Source: Thermostichus sp047461615 (lineage in GTDB: Bacteria; Cyanobacteriota; Cyanobacteriia; Thermostichales; Thermostichaceae). Taken from it: a DNA stretch of 64,000 bases. Positions 32,570-41,078 of the stretch are shown here, in pieces. Position 1 is the stretch's first letter. Every line of letters begins with the position of its first letter. The stretch lies in NCBI RefSeq assembly GCF_047461615.1, contig NZ_JANSHI010000005.1, positions 67,072-131,071 of the forward strand, written 5' to 3'. Below the pieces are notes generated by a model. That model was given only the letters and a program-made list of their open reading frames with translations, was not told the origin of the DNA and ran no database searches. The position numbers and the translations under genes are program-made.

Positions 32570-33583
32570 ATGCTAACCGCAAGCCCGACAGCACCACCAA
32601 CGGATGCTCGTCAACGGGTAGGCCAGTTTATGCGGTATCTCCAGGACGAGATCTGTGCTCGTCTGGAAGCGCTGGATGGCAAAGCCAAGTTTCGGGAAGA
32701 CAGCTGGGAACGCCCTGGAGGGGGAGGCGGTCGCTCGCGGGTCATCCAGCAAGGAGGCGTGTTCGAGCAAGGAGGGGTCAATTTTTCCGAGGTATTTGGC
32801 TCCCAGCTGCCCCCTTCGATTTTGAAACATCGCCCCGAGGCAGCGGGGCATCCCTTTTACGCCACCGGTACCTCCATGGTGTTGCATCCCCGCAACCCCT
32901 ATGTGCCGACGGTTCACCTCAACTACCGCTATTTCGAGGCGGGGCCGGTTTGGTGGTTTGGCGGCGGCATGGATCTCACCCCCTACTACTTGTTTGAGGA
33001 GGATGCGGCTCATTTTCACCGCACCGCCAAAGCGGCCTGCGACCGTCTGGATCCGGTCTACTACCCAACTTTCAAGATTTGGTGCGACCGCTACTTCTTC
33101 TTGCCCCATCGGGGCGAGGCCCGCGGCGTTGGCGGCATTTTCTTTGACTATCAAGACGACCGGCCCGGGCTGCTCTACCGCCCTGAGGGTGAGGCAGAGG
33201 CGGATCCCGAACAGCTTGTGGCTGAGCCGCTGCCACTCCAGGCGCGGGTGGGATCCCGCAGTTGGGAGCATCTCTTTGAGCTGGTGCAAGCCTGTGCCGA
33301 GGCGTTCTTGCCTGCCTATGTGCCGATTGTGGAGCGGCGGCAGGGGATGGAATGGGGGGAACGGGAGCGACAGTTCCAACTCTACCGGCGCGGGCGCTAT
33401 GTGGAGTTTAACCTCGTCTACGACCGGGGCACGGTCTTTGGTCTCCAGACCCAAGGTCGTGCCGAGTCGATCCTGATGTCGTTGCCGCCATTGGTGCGCT
33501 GGGAATACGGCTACGAGCCGCCGCCCGATAGCTGGGAAGCCAAGCTCTACGAAGTGCTGCGCCAGCCTCGGGATTGGGCCTAG
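32570..33583 (+). CDS. hemF: Oxygen-dependent coproporphyrinogen III oxidase
   Basis: HemF converts coproporphyrinogen III to protoporphyrinogen IX using oxygen, for haem and chlorophyll synthesis. The 337 residues contain HPRNPYVPTVHLNYRYFEAG, WWFGGGMDLTPYYLFEEDA, RGVGGIFFDYQDDRP and EFNLVYDRGTVFGL, all family hallmarks. GGAAG lies six bases before the ATG. Length is normal. The oxygen-independent HemN is not in the window. Confidence 0.96.
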   Translation: MLTASPTAPPTDARQRVGQFMRYLQDEICARLEALDGKAKFREDSWERPGGGGGRSRVIQQGGVFEQGGVNFSEVFGSQLPPSILKHRPEAAGHPFYATGTSMVLHPRNPYVPTVHLNYRYFEAGPVWWFGGGMDLTPYYLFEEDAAHFHRTAKAACDRLDPVYYPTFKIWCDRYFFLPHRGEARGVGGIFFDYQDDRPGLLYRPEGEAEADPEQLVAEPLPLQARVGSRSWEHLFELVQACAEAFLPAYVPIVERRQGMEWGERERQFQLYRRGRYVEFNLVYDRGTVFGLQTQGRAESILMSLPPLVRWEYGYEPPPDSWEAKLYEVLRQPRDWA

Positions 33584-33614
33584 GCGGTATTGGTCTCAAT
33601 TTTTGAGGATCGCG

Positions 33615-34310
33615 TTGTCTTCCCCTCTGCCCCTTGTCTACCGCTTTCAACCGCCCCGACAGGCCGGGCCGGGATCTGCTCCTGTGTTGGTGATGCTGCA
33701 CGGGATCGGCAGCCATGAGGGGGATCTCCTCCAGTTGGCCCCTTACTTGGATCCCCGCCTAGCGGTGATTAGCCTAAGGGCGCCGCTTCCCTGGGGGGCG
33801 GGTGGCTTTGCCTGGTTTGAAATGGCCTGGACGCCGGAAGGGCTGGTGGGGGATCCCGAGCAAGCCCGCCGCAGCCGGGAGCTTGTCAGCCACTTTCTGG
33901 AGCAGGTTCTGTCCCAGGGGATGGCCGACATTTCTCTGGATCCGGCCCGGGTCTATTTGCTGGGGTTTAGCCAGGGGGCGATCATGAGCCTATATCTGGC
34001 TCTAACCCGGCCGGAGAAGCTGGCTGGCGTAGTGGCCATAAGCGGTCGCCTTTCACCGGAGATCCTAGCCGAGGCGGTGGAGCCAGCCCGGATGCAACAC
34101 TTGAGCGTCCTCGTGGTTCACGGCACCGCCGATACCGTTTTGCCTGTGGCTTTCGGCCGCCAGATCCGCGACTACTTTGCCTTGCTGCCCCTGCGCTTGA
34201 CCTATCGGGAGTACGAAATGGGCCACGAGGTTTCCCCAGAAAGTTTGCGGGATATCCAAGGGTGGTTGCAAAGTCAGTTGGACAAAAGCTGTGGCCCTCC
34301 TTGGAGTTGA
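33615..34310 (+). CDS. Alpha/beta hydrolase of the phospholipase/carboxylesterase family, TTG start
   Basis: The protein (231 residues) has the serine hydrolase triad: VMLHGIGSHEGDLLQLAPYL as oxyanion loop, nucleophile Ser in LLGFSQGAIMSLYL, Asp in VVHGTADTVLPV and His in YEMGHEVSPE. This is the YpfH/acyl-protein-thioesterase-like branch; the natural substrate is unknown. TTG 33615 is chosen since GAGG lies six bases upstream and no ATG fits; an in-frame TTG at 33603 is less well placed. hemF ends 31 bases upstream, and a GTG-start glycosyltransferase follows. Confidence 0.86.
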   Translation: MSSPLPLVYRFQPPRQAGPGSAPVLVMLHGIGSHEGDLLQLAPYLDPRLAVISLRAPLPWGAGGFAWFEMAWTPEGLVGDPEQARRSRELVSHFLEQVLSQGMADISLDPARVYLLGFSQGAIMSLYLALTRPEKLAGVVAISGRLSPEILAEAVEPARMQHLSVLVVHGTADTVLPVAFGRQIRDYFALLPLRLTYREYEMGHEVSPESLRDIQGWLQSQLDKSCGPPWS

Positions 34311-34383
34311 ACCCTGGGCAAGGGCTGGGAGCCGTTGGGATCCCCTACAATAGCGGCAAAGTTTTTGCCCCCTGAGGGTCTCA

Positions 34384-35862
34384 GTGAACGGCGGCCAGCC
34401 TCCCTACGACATCCTCATCCTCTCCAACGGCCCCGGCGAGCTGCTCACCTGGGTGCGGCCAGTTGTCCTAGAGTTGCGTCAGCAACTGCCCCAGGCGCGT
34501 CTTTCCCTGGTGCTCTCTCCTTGTCCGCACGCTTCTGGGCAAGAGGTGAAGATAGCAGAGGAATTTATCCAGGTCGATCGGGTTCAGGATCCCGATTTTT
34601 TTCTAGCTTTTTTGCTCACGGGTCAGACCGAAGAAGCCTGGGATTGGGCCAAGCGGGGGGTGGTGCTGTTCCTAGGAGGGGATCAGTTTTTTGCGCTCTG
34701 GATTGCCCGCCGTCTGCGCTACCGTCTGGTGGTGTATGCGGAGCGTCGGCCTCGCTGGCGACCCTGGGTAGACGTTTTTGCGGTGCGGACGGAGGAGATC
34801 AAACGCCGCTACGACGGGGGACACCTCTTGGGCCACCGCTGGGCTGCCAAGATGCAGGTGGTCGGGGATCTGATGGCCGATGGAGTGGCCAGTGCTGTCT
34901 CCTTGCCGGGGATCCCTCTTCCCGGCTGGCTCAGCAGCCGCTTTCTCCCCCCGCCGGCTTCTAGCGCTGCTCCTGAAGCGACGGCAGGCTTTTCCACCCT
35001 CCTCCAGCCCCTCCCCGATCCCATCGAGGAGCCGGAATCGGGGCAAACGGCACCGGAAAGGGTGGAACCCCCCCCTGCCGACGAAGCCTTGCTGCCGCGT
35101 GGCTGGCAACGTCTTGGCGACCGCAACCGCACCCACTACCAGGTGGGGCTGCTCCCCGGCTCCAAGCCAGCCAAGCTCTCCCTGGGAGTGCCGCTGGTGC
35201 TGGCGGTGGCCGATGAGTTGCGCCAGTTGTTGCCCAACGTCCGCTTCGTGATCCCAGTGGCTCCTGGCCAGACCCCTCAGTCGCTGGCGGCTTACGCCCA
35301 TCCCAAGCTCAACCCCGATATGGCCGTCATCTACGGCACCTCCGCCACCCTGGAGCAAACCAACCTAGGCTCCCACTTCGTCACTCCCTTTGGCACCACG
35401 GTACAGCTGTGGACCCGTTTCCCCGCCTATTCTGTGCTAGCCAATTGCGACCTCTGCCTGACTACGGTTGGAGCCAACACCGCTGAGCTGGCCTACCTGG
35501 GGGTGCCCATGGTGGTGGCGATCCCCACCAACAAGCTGGAGGCGATGCGCGCCTGGGACGGGATCCCTGGCCTGTTGGCCCGCTTGCCTGGCCTGGGCAC
35601 TTGGATAGCCCGCCTCATCAACACAATTGCCCTGCGGTGGCTGGGTTACCTGGCTTGGCCAAACATCTGGGCAGGACGGGAGGTGGTGCCGGAGCTGCGA
35701 GGCCATTTGCGACCAGCCCAGGTAGCCGAACAGGTGCGGGCCCTGTTGGCCGATCCCGAACGACGCCAGCAGATGCAGAGGGAATTGCAACAGCTGGGGG
35801 GCAGACCGGGTGCGGCCCAGGCCATCGTGCAACTCGTGGCCCAGCAGTTGAGCAAAAGCTAA
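34384..35862 (+). CDS. LpxB-related GT-B glycosyltransferase (lipid-A-disaccharide synthase-like)
   Basis: The 492-residue protein begins YDILILSNGPGELLTWVRPV and has GT-B features similar to LpxB: VVGDLMADG, a VGLLPGSKPAKL segment, and CLTTVGANTAELAYLGVPMVV near the C-terminus. Residues about 180-235 are Pro/Ala/Glu-rich and look like a flexible insertion. It is not a standard LpxB and may act on another lipid-linked sugar; the family is common in cyanobacteria. Start is GTG 34384 with GAGGG five bases upstream. Its stop overlaps the convergent CARF gene by four bases. Confidence 0.78.
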   Translation: MNGGQPPYDILILSNGPGELLTWVRPVVLELRQQLPQARLSLVLSPCPHASGQEVKIAEEFIQVDRVQDPDFFLAFLLTGQTEEAWDWAKRGVVLFLGGDQFFALWIARRLRYRLVVYAERRPRWRPWVDVFAVRTEEIKRRYDGGHLLGHRWAAKMQVVGDLMADGVASAVSLPGIPLPGWLSSRFLPPPASSAAPEATAGFSTLLQPLPDPIEEPESGQTAPERVEPPPADEALLPRGWQRLGDRNRTHYQVGLLPGSKPAKLSLGVPLVLAVADELRQLLPNVRFVIPVAPGQTPQSLAAYAHPKLNPDMAVIYGTSATLEQTNLGSHFVTPFGTTVQLWTRFPAYSVLANCDLCLTTVGANTAELAYLGVPMVVAIPTNKLEAMRAWDGIPGLLARLPGLGTWIARLINTIALRWLGYLAWPNIWAGREVVPELRGHLRPAQVAEQVRALLADPERRQQMQRELQQLGGRPGAAQAIVQLVAQQLSKS

Positions 35863-36755
35863 AGGAGACGGCCGAGGCGCTCCCGCAGCTCGGCGGCAGC
35901 CTGCTCCAGATGCTCGGGAGTATAGCCAGTGGTCTCTACCCGGACGGCAAGGTGGGTGTCCTGGCTCTCGTGCAGATGGATCCACAGAATGTGGCGGCCA
36001 TCTTCGGTTTTGCGGTTGGCGGCTTTGACGCCGTTTTTGGGGGCAGCGTAGGCGTTTGGGTCGTAGCGAACCAGATCCACCCAGGGAAGGTCGCGCAGGA
36101 GCTTTTCCACCTTGGCCCAGCTGCGAGGGCGGTGGTGGCTACTCTCGCTTCGCAATTGGATGACCTCGGCGCGATTGCGGCCAGAATCTGGCAAGCTCGC
36201 CCGCGGGATCCGAGGCTGGACTTGCGGTTGCAGATAGGGCAGATACACCAAAGACTTGTATTGCTCGTGGATGTAGCAGACTGGGATCCCCAGTTGGCTG
36301 CCCACCACGGCCATAACCATGGCCTGGGCTTTGAACCCCCCAGTGGCGGCGAAGGTGACGAGCCCTTTAGCGCTCTCCGCCAACTGTTTCAACAGCTCGG
36401 CCATCCGTTCCAAGGAGGATTCCTCCAGCTCGTAGTTGATGCCGGGGAGAGGCAAGAGGGAAACCCCTTGTTGGCCCAGGGCTTCCTCAAAAAAGAGCTT
36501 CAAAATCTGGGCACACTCTTGGCCTTCAGGAGTTTCTGAGTAAAGCAAAATCAAGGCATCCTGGGGGGTGGGGTCCAGCCGGTAGTAGGTGTTGGTTTCG
36601 GCGCTGATCAGTTCCAGGTCGGTCTTTCTCATCCAGGCTAAGGCCCGTTCTGGATCCCCAATGGTCTTTTGCCCTAGCCACGGCCGCGGCGGCTGTAGGT
36701 TTTTGTCCGGGTTGGTGAGCAAAGAGGTGCCCACGGTCATGATGATGGTCTGCAT
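35859..36755 (-). CDS. Orphan CARF-domain protein (APE2256/Csm6-like, ring-nuclease family candidate)
   Basis: The first about 190 residues match the CARF pattern of the APE2256 (TIGR02619) type. The opening strand and loop is TIIMTVGTSLLTNP, followed by SAETNTYYRL, ALILLYSETPEGQECAQIL, and the ligand-side motif VTFAATGGFKAQAMVMA with CYIHEQYKSLVYLPYLQP. CARF domains bind cyclic oligoadenylates made by type III CRISPR complexes; some members degrade them. The C-terminal about 100 residues (HILWIHLHESQDTHLAVRVE) match no effector I know. No HEPN RxxxxH motif is obvious. No cas gene or repeat array is in the window. ATG 36755 follows GGAGA; a GTG-like start at 36779 is less likely. It lies 35 bases after the GT39 gene. 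Confidence 0.78.
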   Translation of the reverse strand: MQTIIMTVGTSLLTNPDKNLQPPRPWLGQKTIGDPERALAWMRKTDLELISAETNTYYRLDPTPQDALILLYSETPEGQECAQILKLFFEEALGQQGVSLLPLPGINYELEESSLERMAELLKQLAESAKGLVTFAATGGFKAQAMVMAVVGSQLGIPVCYIHEQYKSLVYLPYLQPQVQPRIPRASLPDSGRNRAEVIQLRSESSHHRPRSWAKVEKLLRDLPWVDLVRYDPNAYAAPKNGVKAANRKTEDGRHILWIHLHESQDTHLAVRVETTGYTPEHLEQAAAELRERLGRLL

Positions 36756-36790
36756 GAGTTCTCCGCAAATGAAGCCCAAAGCTATGGCTC

Positions 36791-38419
36791 TTAGCGCCGG
36801 CGGGAGTAGGGACGGGGATAGGGCTGGCGCATTTGCCGAGCCAGGTACACCTGAAAGGTCTGCGCCACTGCACCCGCCCGCCGCAGAGGGATCTCGGCCA
36901 CCGGTTCAATGTGTTCAAAATAGTTGCCGTAGGTGGCTGGGATCCCTGCTTTTGGCTGGAACAGCGTGGAGGTGACTAGCAGCCCGTCTTTTCCCAGCCA
37001 GTCTTCCGGCTGAGACCAAAAGGCAAAGCCCCGCGGATCTTCATCTAGGCAGGTGAGGGGCTTCTCCGTCAGCGGTGCCAAGGCCATGCCGATCTGCCCG
37101 CCCAGGAAGTAGGTATTGGTGAAGATGAAGTCTACTGCCTCCAGGGCCTGAGTCAGGCGGGGATCCGTCTGAAACTGGCGGCGCAACTGCTCAATTTCAA
37201 TGAGCTGAGTGGAGGGATCCCGTTCCACTGGCCACAGGCCCAAGCCGCCGGGCGCCTGCAGCAACCCGTAGCGCACATGGGCTAGCCCCACCCCCACCAA
37301 CAGACCCACCGCCACCGCCGTCCCCGCCAAGAGCCGCTTTGCTCCTAGCCATCCTTCCCAGCGGGATCCTAAAAGCAGGCTCAGCACCCAAAACCCCGGC
37401 ATGGGCCAGGTGGGGAGGATGGGGCGGTAGCCCCCCATCAAGGTAAAAGCCAGCACTAGCGGCAGCCCACAGGCCAGGATTAAAAGGTGCCTCAGCTCCT
37501 GATCCGCGAGGCGTCTTCTCTGGAAGAGAGCTAGCCCCAGCCGCCCGCCCTCAGCCAAGCTCAGCCCCAGCAGAGGGATCCCCAAGGTTGGGAAAAGATA
37601 AAAAACTTCCTGCAGCACCGTCAGAGCCAGATCCTGCAGGCGGTAGCCTGTCTCCGGCACCGCTCGCCCCCCTTGGAAGCGAAAGGAGATCCAATCCTGC
37701 TGGGCGTTCCAGAGCAACACTGGGCTAAAGGCTGCCAAGAACCCCAGCGCCGCCAAGAGCGCCCAGCCGGATCTAAAGGCACAGCGGTGGGCTGGGCTGA
37801 GCAGGCAAAAGAGCGCCAGGCCAAACCCCAACGCCAGGCCGTGGTATTTGCCCAGAGAGGCCAGCCCCACCAACAGCCCAATCAGCGCCAAGCGCGGTCC
37901 CGGTCGGTAGCGAGCCGACCCGTAGACCCCCGGTTTGGGAGCCGGAAAAAACTCCTGGGCAGCCACCCACAGCGTTGCCGCCGTAAACAACGTCAGCGGG
38001 CTATCCGGCAGGGTTAGCACCCCAAACCCAATCCAGAAAATGGGCGCGATGCTAATGGTTGCCAGGCTAATCAGCCCCGCCTGCACCGAAAAGAGCCGCG
38101 CTCCGGTGAGGTAAAGCAACAGCGAAGAGCCGCTGTAGGCCAACAGGGATCCCAGTCGGATGGAAAAAGCCGACACCTGACCTGTCAAAACAGGCCCCAA
38201 CCCCGTCGTCCAGGCCACCAGGGGCGGATGGTCAAAATAGCTCCACTCCGGATGGCGGGTATAGAGGTAGTAGTAGGCTTCGTCAAAGCCTGGCGGCAAC
38301 AGAGCCGCGACCAGACAGCGCAGAAGCAGGCTCAACCCCAGAATCCACAGAACAGCCCGCGGCAGCACAGGGGATCGCTTTGAGCGCGTGGACAGATGCC
38401 ATTGTCTCAGCTTCGGCAA
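36791..38419 (-). CDS. GT39/ArnT-type membrane glycosyltransferase, TTG start
   Basis: The 542-residue protein has about 10 or more membrane spans and the PMT/ArnT signatures: GFDEAYYYLYTRHPEWSYFD with the catalytic acidic residue, FDHPPLVAWTTG, and LPDSPLTLFTAATLWVA in a lumenal or periplasmic loop. Such enzymes transfer a sugar from a polyprenyl phosphate to lipid or protein. The substrate is unknown. The TTG start at 38419 is supported by GGGAGG six bases upstream. Downstream on the same strand, 35 bases away, is the CARF gene, so cotranscription is possible without any known functional link. Confidence 0.85.
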   Translation of the reverse strand: MPKLRQWHLSTRSKRSPVLPRAVLWILGLSLLLRCLVAALLPPGFDEAYYYLYTRHPEWSYFDHPPLVAWTTGLGPVLTGQVSAFSIRLGSLLAYSGSSLLLYLTGARLFSVQAGLISLATISIAPIFWIGFGVLTLPDSPLTLFTAATLWVAAQEFFPAPKPGVYGSARYRPGPRLALIGLLVGLASLGKYHGLALGFGLALFCLLSPAHRCAFRSGWALLAALGFLAAFSPVLLWNAQQDWISFRFQGGRAVPETGYRLQDLALTVLQEVFYLFPTLGIPLLGLSLAEGGRLGLALFQRRRLADQELRHLLILACGLPLVLAFTLMGGYRPILPTWPMPGFWVLSLLLGSRWEGWLGAKRLLAGTAVAVGLLVGVGLAHVRYGLLQAPGGLGLWPVERDPSTQLIEIEQLRRQFQTDPRLTQALEAVDFIFTNTYFLGGQIGMALAPLTEKPLTCLDEDPRGFAFWSQPEDWLGKDGLLVTSTLFQPKAGIPATYGNYFEHIEPVAEIPLRRAGAVAQTFQVYLARQMRQPYPRPYSRRR

Positions 38420-38564
38420 ATCTTGCCTCCCCCACCTTCCCCAAAAACCAAGGGGGGTCTAGTCTAGGCCTAGGGCGTTGTCTCCGGCAGCCTTACTGGA
38501 CACCTCAAAAGCTGGCCCAATTGTTCTGCTTCCGCCCTTGCCTTGCTATCGTCAGTACCAAAAC

Positions 38565-39304
38565 TCAGGTACAACAAGGGTTCTCCTGCTTGCAACTGCA
38601 CCTCCACCGAAAAAAGGTATCGCCATCAGAGTCTGTTGTGCTCTGAACCACAACTTGCTGCACGTCTCTGAAGGAGTAAGTTTTCCTCCTCCTTATCCCA
38701 AAGGGAGTGAGGTACTCCTCCAAGATCTGGTCTAGGGAGCGGTCAAAGGTCAGCCGGCATCTCGGCAGCGCAACTGTTCGCAATAGACCTAAAAGAAATA
38801 ACATTCCTGAGAGAAAAAGCACAATCAGAAGTACAGACAAACTTCCTAAGTTGAGAGTATTGCCGTCCACCAATAGCTGACTCTCTGCACTCACCCGAAA
38901 CGATTGGATCTTTGTTGCCAGTTGTCGGGCTTTGCTCTCGCTGGCGGTTGACCAGGCTTCCTTTTCTCCTGCAGAAGTTATGAGAGTGACGTAGTAATAG
39001 GTTCTCTTGTCTCCCTCAAAGTCTATTTGAACTTCAGTTTTGGTTCTGGCCCCTCTTACGTTATAGTAAGACCTGACCCATTTTGGTAAGAGCAGTGGCT
39101 GGAAGACCACTTCGCAGTTGACCATATCCTGATCAAGGCGATAGCAAGTGAAGCTGCGATCTACCAGAAAACGCCAAGTCAGGGAACCAGGGAACAAAGA
39201 TACAGCACCAAAAAGAGAGCAAAGATAGCACTAACCGACAAAACTCCAAGCCCCCTTAGATAAACACGCTTGCTGGGGGTCTGCTCCACACACCTCATCT
39301 CCAT
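38565..39304 (-). pseudogene. Membrane protein gene frameshifted by an 8-bp tandem duplication
   Basis: ATG 39304, with GGAGG seven bases upstream, opens a frame coding a basic start and a membrane helix (GVLSVSAIFALFLVLYLCSL), which stops at TGA about 39180. The downstream part, SLTWRFLVDRSFTCYRLDQ onwards to 38565, is in another frame. The junction contains CAGGGAAC twice in tandem (39180-39195). Removing one copy joins ...LYLCSLTWRFLVDRSF in one frame of about 243 residues. The joined protein has two membrane segments, the second being LSVLLIVLFLSGMLFLLGL, and looks like a cyanobacterial membrane family of unknown function. The lesion may be fixed, phase-variable or a sequencing artefact. 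Confidence 0.65.
39180..39195. repeat. Perfect 8-bp tandem duplication CAGGGAAC x2
   Basis: Two exact adjacent copies (39180-39187 and 39188-39195) lie in the coding region of the membrane protein gene. They account precisely for its frameshift, since 8 is not a multiple of 3. Confidence 0.9.
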
Positions 39305-39679
39305 AGGCTTACCTCCGTCGGGATCCCCAGGCTTTGCCCTCATTATTGCTTGCTGGCGTGATACTTGACCGTTTTCCGCAATACAGAGTTTTGCTCATTT
39401 TGAGAGCGGAGTTTGCTTTTTTATGCCCAAATTAGACTGAGATCCAGGGCAAAGCCAGGGAGGAGAGGATCCCCCTGCAGGTAAGCTGGGCGCTCCAGGA
39501 CTTGTAATGGCTGGCTAGGACGATAGACACGGGTCAATTAGCCAGCCCAGTTAGTGCAGCTTGACTTGCAAAGCAACTAGATCGCTCGGGGGGAGTGCAA
39601 CTCCAAAACAGAGCTCCCTAAGCGCCCCCAGCAGCATCCAGCAAGAGGTGAAGGAGTCGAAGACCAGCGATTTTCCTTT
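39305..39679. other. Intergenic region without a recognised gene
   Basis: About 375 bases between two minus-strand genes. It includes the upstream region of the frameshifted gene. No RNA gene, clear promoter pair or terminator was recognised. Confidence 0.5.
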
Positions 39680-40102
39680 TCAGCTTTTGGGGATCAGCCG
39701 CTTCGGACAGGCGGCGCGGATATGGGACTTGCTCAGGTCAGGCATGAGAGCCAAGGCTCGTTCGGCATCAATTTGTGCTTCGCACACTGCCTCCAGCACC
39801 TGCTCTGCCAGCAGGGAAAGGGGCATGTCAGCAGTCTCCTCTGGATTGGTTTTTTCAGAGATTTGCCGAACTCCCTGGGGCGGAGGGGGTAAGGTCGGCT
39901 CTGCTCGGGGAGGCAAGGTAGTGGAGGTGCCCACTGACAGTTGGGTTTCGGCAAAGGTTGCGCCAATCCTCCCCAGCAGTAGGGATCCCAGCAGCAACAC
40001 CAGCCCAGCCATCCCCTGTGCTGGCCAACGCCTTGGTCTCTGGGCAAGGCTGCGGCTGACCACCTCCCTGTCCAACCACCTACCAAGCCCCTGGCCGCTC
40101 AT
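39680..40102 (-). CDS. Exported or membrane-anchored hypothetical protein (140 aa)
   Basis: After a polar start (SGQGLGRWLDREVVSRS) comes one hydrophobic segment, AGLVLLLGSLLLGRIGATFA, ending in an Ala-rich possible cleavage site. A Pro/Thr-rich linker and a helical C-terminal part (SLLAEQVLEAVCEAQIDAERALAL) follow. GGAGG lies six bases before the ATG, which supports the minus strand over the overlapping plus-strand frame. I recognise no family. Predicted location is periplasm or lumen. It is divergent from exoD. Confidence 0.65.
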   Translation of the reverse strand: MSGQGLGRWLDREVVSRSLAQRPRRWPAQGMAGLVLLLGSLLLGRIGATFAETQLSVGTSTTLPPRAEPTLPPPPQGVRQISEKTNPEETADMPLSLLAEQVLEAVCEAQIDAERALALMPDLSKSHIRAACPKRLIPKS

Positions 40103-40197
40103 TTCACCCCTCCAAGACCACCTTCTTCCTCAAGCCTCAGGATATCCAACAGACTCAGAATTTGCAGTAGGCTAGGCCTTGGTCAACCTTTCCCGCT

Positions 40198-40833
40198 ATG
40201 GCACGTCTATCCCAAGAGCTAGCCCGCTTAGCCGGCCTTGCCAACAGCTCGGAGCAGCCCGAGGGATCCCCACCAGAGGCGATCCGCCTCGAAGAGATTC
40301 TCAAACTGGCGCGCGAGCGCAGCTTTGGCTTGTTTTTGGCAGTGCTGTCTTTTCCCTCGGCTTTGCCTCTGCCCGCTCCTGGCTATTCCACTCCCTTTGG
40401 CGTGGTTATTCTGCTGCTGGCCCTACAAATGCTGTCAGGGCGAGCCACTCCCTGGCTGCCGCCATGGGTGCTGCAGACATCCATTGAACGGAAGCAATTT
40501 CAAAAATGGGTGCAGGTCGGGATCCCTTGGTTGCAGCGCCTTGAACAAGTCGCCCGCCCCCGTTGGAACCTCGTCTGCACCAGTCGCCTGGGCCAAGTCT
40601 GGCTAGGCACCTGGATTGGTTTGATGGGCATTTCCATGATCATCCCCGTGCCCGGCACCAACACCCTGCCAGCGATGGGGGTATTCGTCACCGCCTTCGG
40701 CCTCCTGGAAGAAGATGGGATCCTCTGCAGCTTGGGATCCCTGATCTGTGTGGCAGCGGGGCTGCTGACCACTTCCATTTTGGTAGGCTTGGGGCTGGGG
40801 GGAACGACCTTGTTGAATTGGCTGCGAAGATAG
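40198..40833 (+). CDS. ExoD-family membrane protein
   Basis: The 211-residue protein matches the exopolysaccharide synthesis ExoD family: EILKLARERSFGLFLAVLSFPSALPL near the N-terminus, TPFGVVILLLALQM, and C-terminal helices GISMIIPVPGTNTLPAMGVFV and LICVAAGLLTTSILVGLGL. ExoD was named from rhizobial exopolysaccharide mutants but its biochemical role is not known. It is an integral membrane protein with about four spans. It is not next to polysaccharide genes here. The region 40834-41078 downstream shows no gene. Confidence 0.88.
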   Translation: MARLSQELARLAGLANSSEQPEGSPPEAIRLEEILKLARERSFGLFLAVLSFPSALPLPAPGYSTPFGVVILLLALQMLSGRATPWLPPWVLQTSIERKQFQKWVQVGIPWLQRLEQVARPRWNLVCTSRLGQVWLGTWIGLMGISMIIPVPGTNTLPAMGVFVTAFGLLEEDGILCSLGSLICVAAGLLTTSILVGLGLGGTTLLNWLRR

Positions 40834-41039
40834 CGCCCTACCAGCCTCTCTCCCAGAGGGAGTTGGGGATCCCAGCTTCACTGACAAGCTGTATCGCCTA
40901 CACCTTGCTGCAATCTAGAGCTCCGCGCCGCTAGCGGGAGATCCTGGCTGAGGTGTTCAACACCCCTACCTCTGGCGGCGTGACATTGCCGCAGCCCCCA
41001 GCACTGCTTCTGTAGCAATGGGGCGAGATTGAGGGATCC

Positions 41040-41070
41040 AAAAAGCTCGGCCTGGAGCGCCTCGGCAGGC
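41040..41070 (-). terminator. Possible terminator of the S1 protein gene
   Basis: On the minus strand, GCCTG and CAGGC flank an 11-base loop, followed after CGAGC by TTTTT (plus-strand AAAAA at 41040-41044), just beyond the stop at 41079. The stem is short, so this is tentative. Confidence 0.4.
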
Positions 41071-41078
41071 GGCATGGG

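Noticed and set aside
32573..33454. A 293-residue minus-strand frame inside hemF
   Set aside because: It is antisense to hemF with all motifs intact, so it is a shadow frame.
39561..40175. A 204-residue plus-strand frame at 39.6-40.2 kb
   Set aside because: The minus-strand gene here has GGAGG before ATG and a membrane segment. The plus frame lacks a ribosome site and is Ser/Thr-rich filler.
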